Shown piece by piece: positions 45,280 to 48,513 of a stretch of DNA of 48,513 bases; position 1 is the first letter of the stretch, and the number at the start of each line of letters is the position of its first letter. Origin of the DNA: Seminavis robusta (Eukaryota > Bacillariophyta > Bacillariophyceae > Naviculales > Naviculaceae); the NCBI GenBank assembly GCA_903772945.1, contig CAICTM010000792.1, positions 1 to 48,513 of the forward strand, given 5' to 3'. The notes below the pieces were generated by a model. That model saw only the letters and a program-made list of their open reading frames with translations, had not been told where the DNA came from and ran no database searches. A program made the position numbers and the translations under genes.

Positions 45280-47121
45280 TCATTCAAAGAACGGACTGGA
45301 CAGTAACCCCCTCGCTGTCAGAATTAGCTCACTGTCTTTGAACTTGGCAGCGCGCTCCCTGGCCATGAATAGAGTCTCCAGGACTTTCCAACCCGCACTG
45401 TCATTTCTGTCTAGCAGTTCCACAAGATTGGCCCAGACTTCCTCGGCTTCGACGTATTCTCGGAATTGGGCGATATCCTTGTCAAAAATATCTCCCAGCA
45501 ATCGTTGGAGTGTATCTTCGTCCGTCGCCGGGACCGGATCATTGACACTCTTGATTTCGGCAAGCGACGACAAGAGCAATCCCACCGCCACAAATCCCAA
45601 AGCATGCATGTCTTCGGCAATGGCAAAGTTGGCGACGGCAATGGACCGTTCCCCTTTGGCAAAGGACAAGCCAAATGTTCGTGCACGGGTACAAAACTCG
45701 GGGTCGTCCGCGGACGCTTCCAACAAACCCGCGAATCCAAAATCGGCCATTTTGATGTGCAGCTGTGACAAGAATGTCGTGTAGGGTGAGGACGCTTCCC
45801 GTTTGTCCATGGCTTTCGAAGACAGCAAGATACTGCTTCGTCCGATACTCCGATGCACCAATCCAACATCGTGTTGCAGTGCCATGGCTTCCAGTGCCCC
45901 CTTGAGAATGCCCTTGACGACGTAGTTGGCGCGTTGTTCAAATTTTGGCAACGGCGGTGGATCGACGGCTCCAAAGAAACCCTTTTTGGGAGGAATGGCT
46001 TGTCGTCTCAATTCGGCAGGTTGCGCATAGTTGGCCACACTGGCCATGCCGGGATATTCGTAAATGATCCAAATGGCGCTGGGTTTGGGTGGTTTGACAC
46101 TCATGGCTCTGTAGAATTCATTGGGATCCATGTCGTCAATTTCTGCCAGGTTGCATTCTCCCAGAATACCCACAAACGGACTGTCTCGGAGGAGATGCAT
46201 TAGGCGTGCCACATTGTTGTTGTCTTGTCGTTCCATGACCGATCGAGACGACGCCGCTCGGTACCAATCTCCGTCTTGAGCACTTTGTTCGTTTCGCAAG
46301 AGGTTGGATTGTAGTTTGGCAATGGCAAATAGTTCGTTTCGAGCCAGTTCCATGGCCATGTCACCAGAGAATTCTTTAATCAAGACTCTTCGATCGTATC
46401 CTTGTGCTGACAGGCTGCCTCCGAGGGGTCCTACCAGCTCTCCTCGAAAGAGGCGGATCTGGGGTAACCAACAAGTTCATGCATTGGTGGATGGCATGTA
46501 GTGTAGTGTAAGTTTAGGCCCATTCCTCAAAAGGCAGAACATTCAGGTAAGTACAAGAACGAACGTACTTACCACAGACCCACTGCTGGATCGCGTTCTC
46601 CTTGGAGTGGCGGAATCAAAGGGATTGGGTTGGACCACTTTTCGGTCGTTCTCGTCGTCTTCATTTTCGTAGTAGTACTCCCAGTCTGTCACTTCATCAA
46701 AGCCCATGTTACCCACAAAGTCAGAAAGCACAAAGTCTCTGCCAAGTGAGAGCTATCCATAGATCCATCCAATAATGGGTTAGAGAGAAGAAAAAGCACG
46801 TCAAGTATGTAAGTGTTCTGTACAAAACATACTAACTGTACAATCAAGTTGTACATACCTGCCTGGACCGACACGCTGACAAATCGTCGCTCCTCTGGAC
46901 TGGAGAACATCGGAAAGTTTCAAGACATCGTCATTGCTGTCGTCAAAGTCATCAAAGTCTGACTCCCATTCATCAGCGTCAATGCCTTGCAATGGTATTT
47001 GGTGTTGTGGGCGTGCTCCAGTGGACGATTTTTGGAGTACAGGTTGTGTCACAAAGGCATTGGCCAGAGGCAGGCAAGCAATCAGGAGAGGCAACATCCT
47101 TGGCTTCCCACTCCTTCTCAT
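45280..47121 (-). pseudogene. plastid-targeted kinase-fold protein (right copy, frameshifted)
   Basis: Mirror of 29703-31545, with exons 46859-47121, 46573-46752 and 45280-46458 on the minus strand. Exon 1 is one base short: GGAGCCGAC in the left copy reads GGAGCGAC here, near 46889. This shifts the frame just before the first intron and would prevent a full-length product. A Ser-to-Pro change follows the NAF targeting site (TQS to TQP). The kinase-like exon is identical to the left copy, including HRS in place of HRD. Confidence 0.8.
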
Positions 47122-47525
47122 GGCGATGGCGGGATCTCCTGTGGAACAAATGTAGTTGGTCTATTAACTAAGAAGACGCAATGATACCCATAGCGGCAGC
47201 ATCGAGGGCGCTCTTCTTCACTTTTGGCTTCCTGACAGGATTTTCTTCTTTCACCTCATCGATTTCCTCGCCACGTCACCCTGACCTGAAGCCCACGAGG
47301 TGCGCGACTGGACTGTGACTGCTAATAACTGTGACTCATGCTGACTTCGAATTCCCACGTTCGCTCTTCAATTTCAGAAATCGTGGAACGTTCGAGCGAA
47401 AGATCGAAGCGACAGGACGGCTCGCTGTCCATCGTTGCCATCATGAGGTGTCTATTGTCTTGACTGTTGTCATTTTCGCCGAGAGTCGAAATCAAAAAAT
47501 CCATACAGACAGACGATTGACTAGT
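47122..47525. promoter_or_regulatory. shared divergent promoter region (right copy)
   Basis: Mirror of 29300-29702, with one extra base in the GATGAGG/GAGAGG segment near 47260. The TGACGT element is retained (as ACGTCA at 47273-47278). Confidence 0.5.
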
Positions 47526-48513
47526 ATGCCACTTCCCGAAGACAATCTCGCCGAGCTGTCCTTTCGCGACCTACAGAGGGAGTGTCGAGATGCTGGTCTG
47601 GATCGATCGGGAACGGCGGCCATGTTGCGCAAACGGTTGCAGGAATCGCTCAATAAGCAACAGCGTTCCAACAAACGAACCAAAAAGAGTCCTGCCGATG
47701 ATCTGCTATGTCCCATTACTCTAGAGTTGCCATGGGATCCAGTAACGGGTAAGCAAGAAGCATTCGATAGCTTGCTTTTGCCAGCCGTCCAAAAGCTCAT
47801 CCTAGTTTGTGTTTCCCTCTTTTCTTGCTACCGTATAGCGGAAGATGGTCGGGTGTATGAACGTTCGGGTAAGATCTGCTACGTATGCCAAAGAATCCTG
47901 CTGTGCTTTCGATTTATAGGTTTGTAGCTCATAATTGTGTGTGTGTTTTCCACTTCCATCGATCGACAGCCATCCAAAGCCACATCAACCATAATCGCGG
48001 CTGTGCACTCCTCCGGTCCCCCATGACAAATGAGAAGATGGGAACGCGTCTCTTGCCCGCACCGCAACATAGGAGTTTGATTGAAACATTGATTGAAACT
48101 GGAGCCATTGAAGGAGACTTGGTCATCAAATGGGAACAAGCCGCCAAGGATAAAAAGGCGGCCGAGGAGCTGCTACGAAAAGCCAATGACGGTGATCCGC
48201 AGGCCATGGAACAAGCTGCCATCAACTACGAGCTGGGCGAAGCAAGTTTCCCCTTGGACTGGAAACAGGCTTTTCGGTGGTACAAGGAAGCACACTTGCT
48301 GGGGCACGTTCCCGCCAGAGCCAATCTAGGAGCTTGTCTGTGTGACGGGGTGGGTGTCAACAAGAATGCCAAGCTAGGTCTCGTGTACTTGTCCATGGCT
48401 GCCACGGAAGGCTCGGACTATGCCGCCTATATCATGGGCATGTGCTTTTCCAATGGAAAGTATGGCTTGTCCAAGGATCGGCAAGAGTCAATCTTTTGGC
48501 TGAACAAATGCTT
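47526..48513 (+). CDS. SAP/U-box/Sel1-repeat protein (right copy, cut by window edge)
   Basis: Mirror of 28221-29299. Exons are 47526-47748, 47839-47868 (30-nt micro-exon) and 47970 to beyond 48513. All visible codons agree with the left copy through the SAP-like, U-box and Sel1-like parts. The last ~30 codons lie outside the window. Confidence 0.85.

Larger units (their letters stand above)
28312..48513. repeat. giant inverted repeat (palindrome), arms at least 10 kb
   Basis: The sequence from 28312 to about 38338 is repeated in reverse complement from 48513 back to about 38387. Paired coordinates sum to 76825 over 28312-34381, to 76775 over 34446-35101 and to 76773 around 35674-36225, then drift to about 76722 near the axis because of indels. 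Five gene-sized units are duplicated in mirror order. The right arm runs off the window, so its full length is unknown. Confidence 0.97.

Overview
The window looks like nuclear DNA of a diatom, probably a raphid pennate of the Seminavis type; this is inferred from gene content, not from a search. Supporting signs are short GT-AG introns of about 90-130 bp, an LRR transmembrane gene of the kind greatly expanded in pennate diatoms, a bipartite-style plastid presequence with a phenylalanine at the expected cleavage site (NAF), F-box/ankyrin-like tandem repeats, and scattered GTACCGGTAC low-complexity tracts. I saw no bacterial operon, CRISPR array, rRNA or convincing tRNA.

Layout. 1-2254 is gene-poor, C/A-rich sequence with a weak open frame and three short perfect hairpins. 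2255-5422 is a broken LRR membrane-protein gene in four recoverable exons. 5423-9488 is mainly non-coding with minisatellite-like repeats. 9489-18768 is one very large two-exon gene (3054 aa) with three proline tracts, a long basic Ser/Arg-rich region and about 54 IQ motifs. 19254-20034 (minus) is a GFA/CENP-V-fold gene with two 1-nt lesions. 21667-24041 encodes a polytopic membrane protein resembling bacterial ATP/ADP translocase-like NTP/NDP exchangers (COG3202-like). 24501-25879 (minus) is the clamp-loader subunit RFC5 (yeast Rfc3), reconstructed in four exons. 26419-27897 (minus) is an ankyrin-like repeat gene with a frameshifted 3' end.

From about 28.2 kb to the right edge the window is a giant inverted repeat. 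Arms of at least 10 kb face each other around an axis near 38,362, with a spacer of only about 48 bp. Each arm carries, from outside to centre: a SAP/U-box/Sel1-repeat gene; a divergently transcribed plastid-targeted kinase-fold gene lacking the HRD aspartate; a cysteine-rich type I membrane protein; a small HTH-like mobile-element-type gene; and a degenerate LTR-element-like segment reaching the axis. The outer 7 kb of the arms are almost identical by eye. The inner 2 kb differ by many 1-nt indels, and the right arm contains a 114-bp patch that looks like a homopolymer-stretched version of the left arm's 64 bp. The palindrome is therefore either a real fold-back duplication or a long-read fold-back assembly artefact, and the sequence details lean towards at least partial artefact.

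The genes do not form one pathway. The closest functional pairing is the U-box and plastid pseudokinase genes, which share a 403-bp intergenic promoter containing a TGACGT element.
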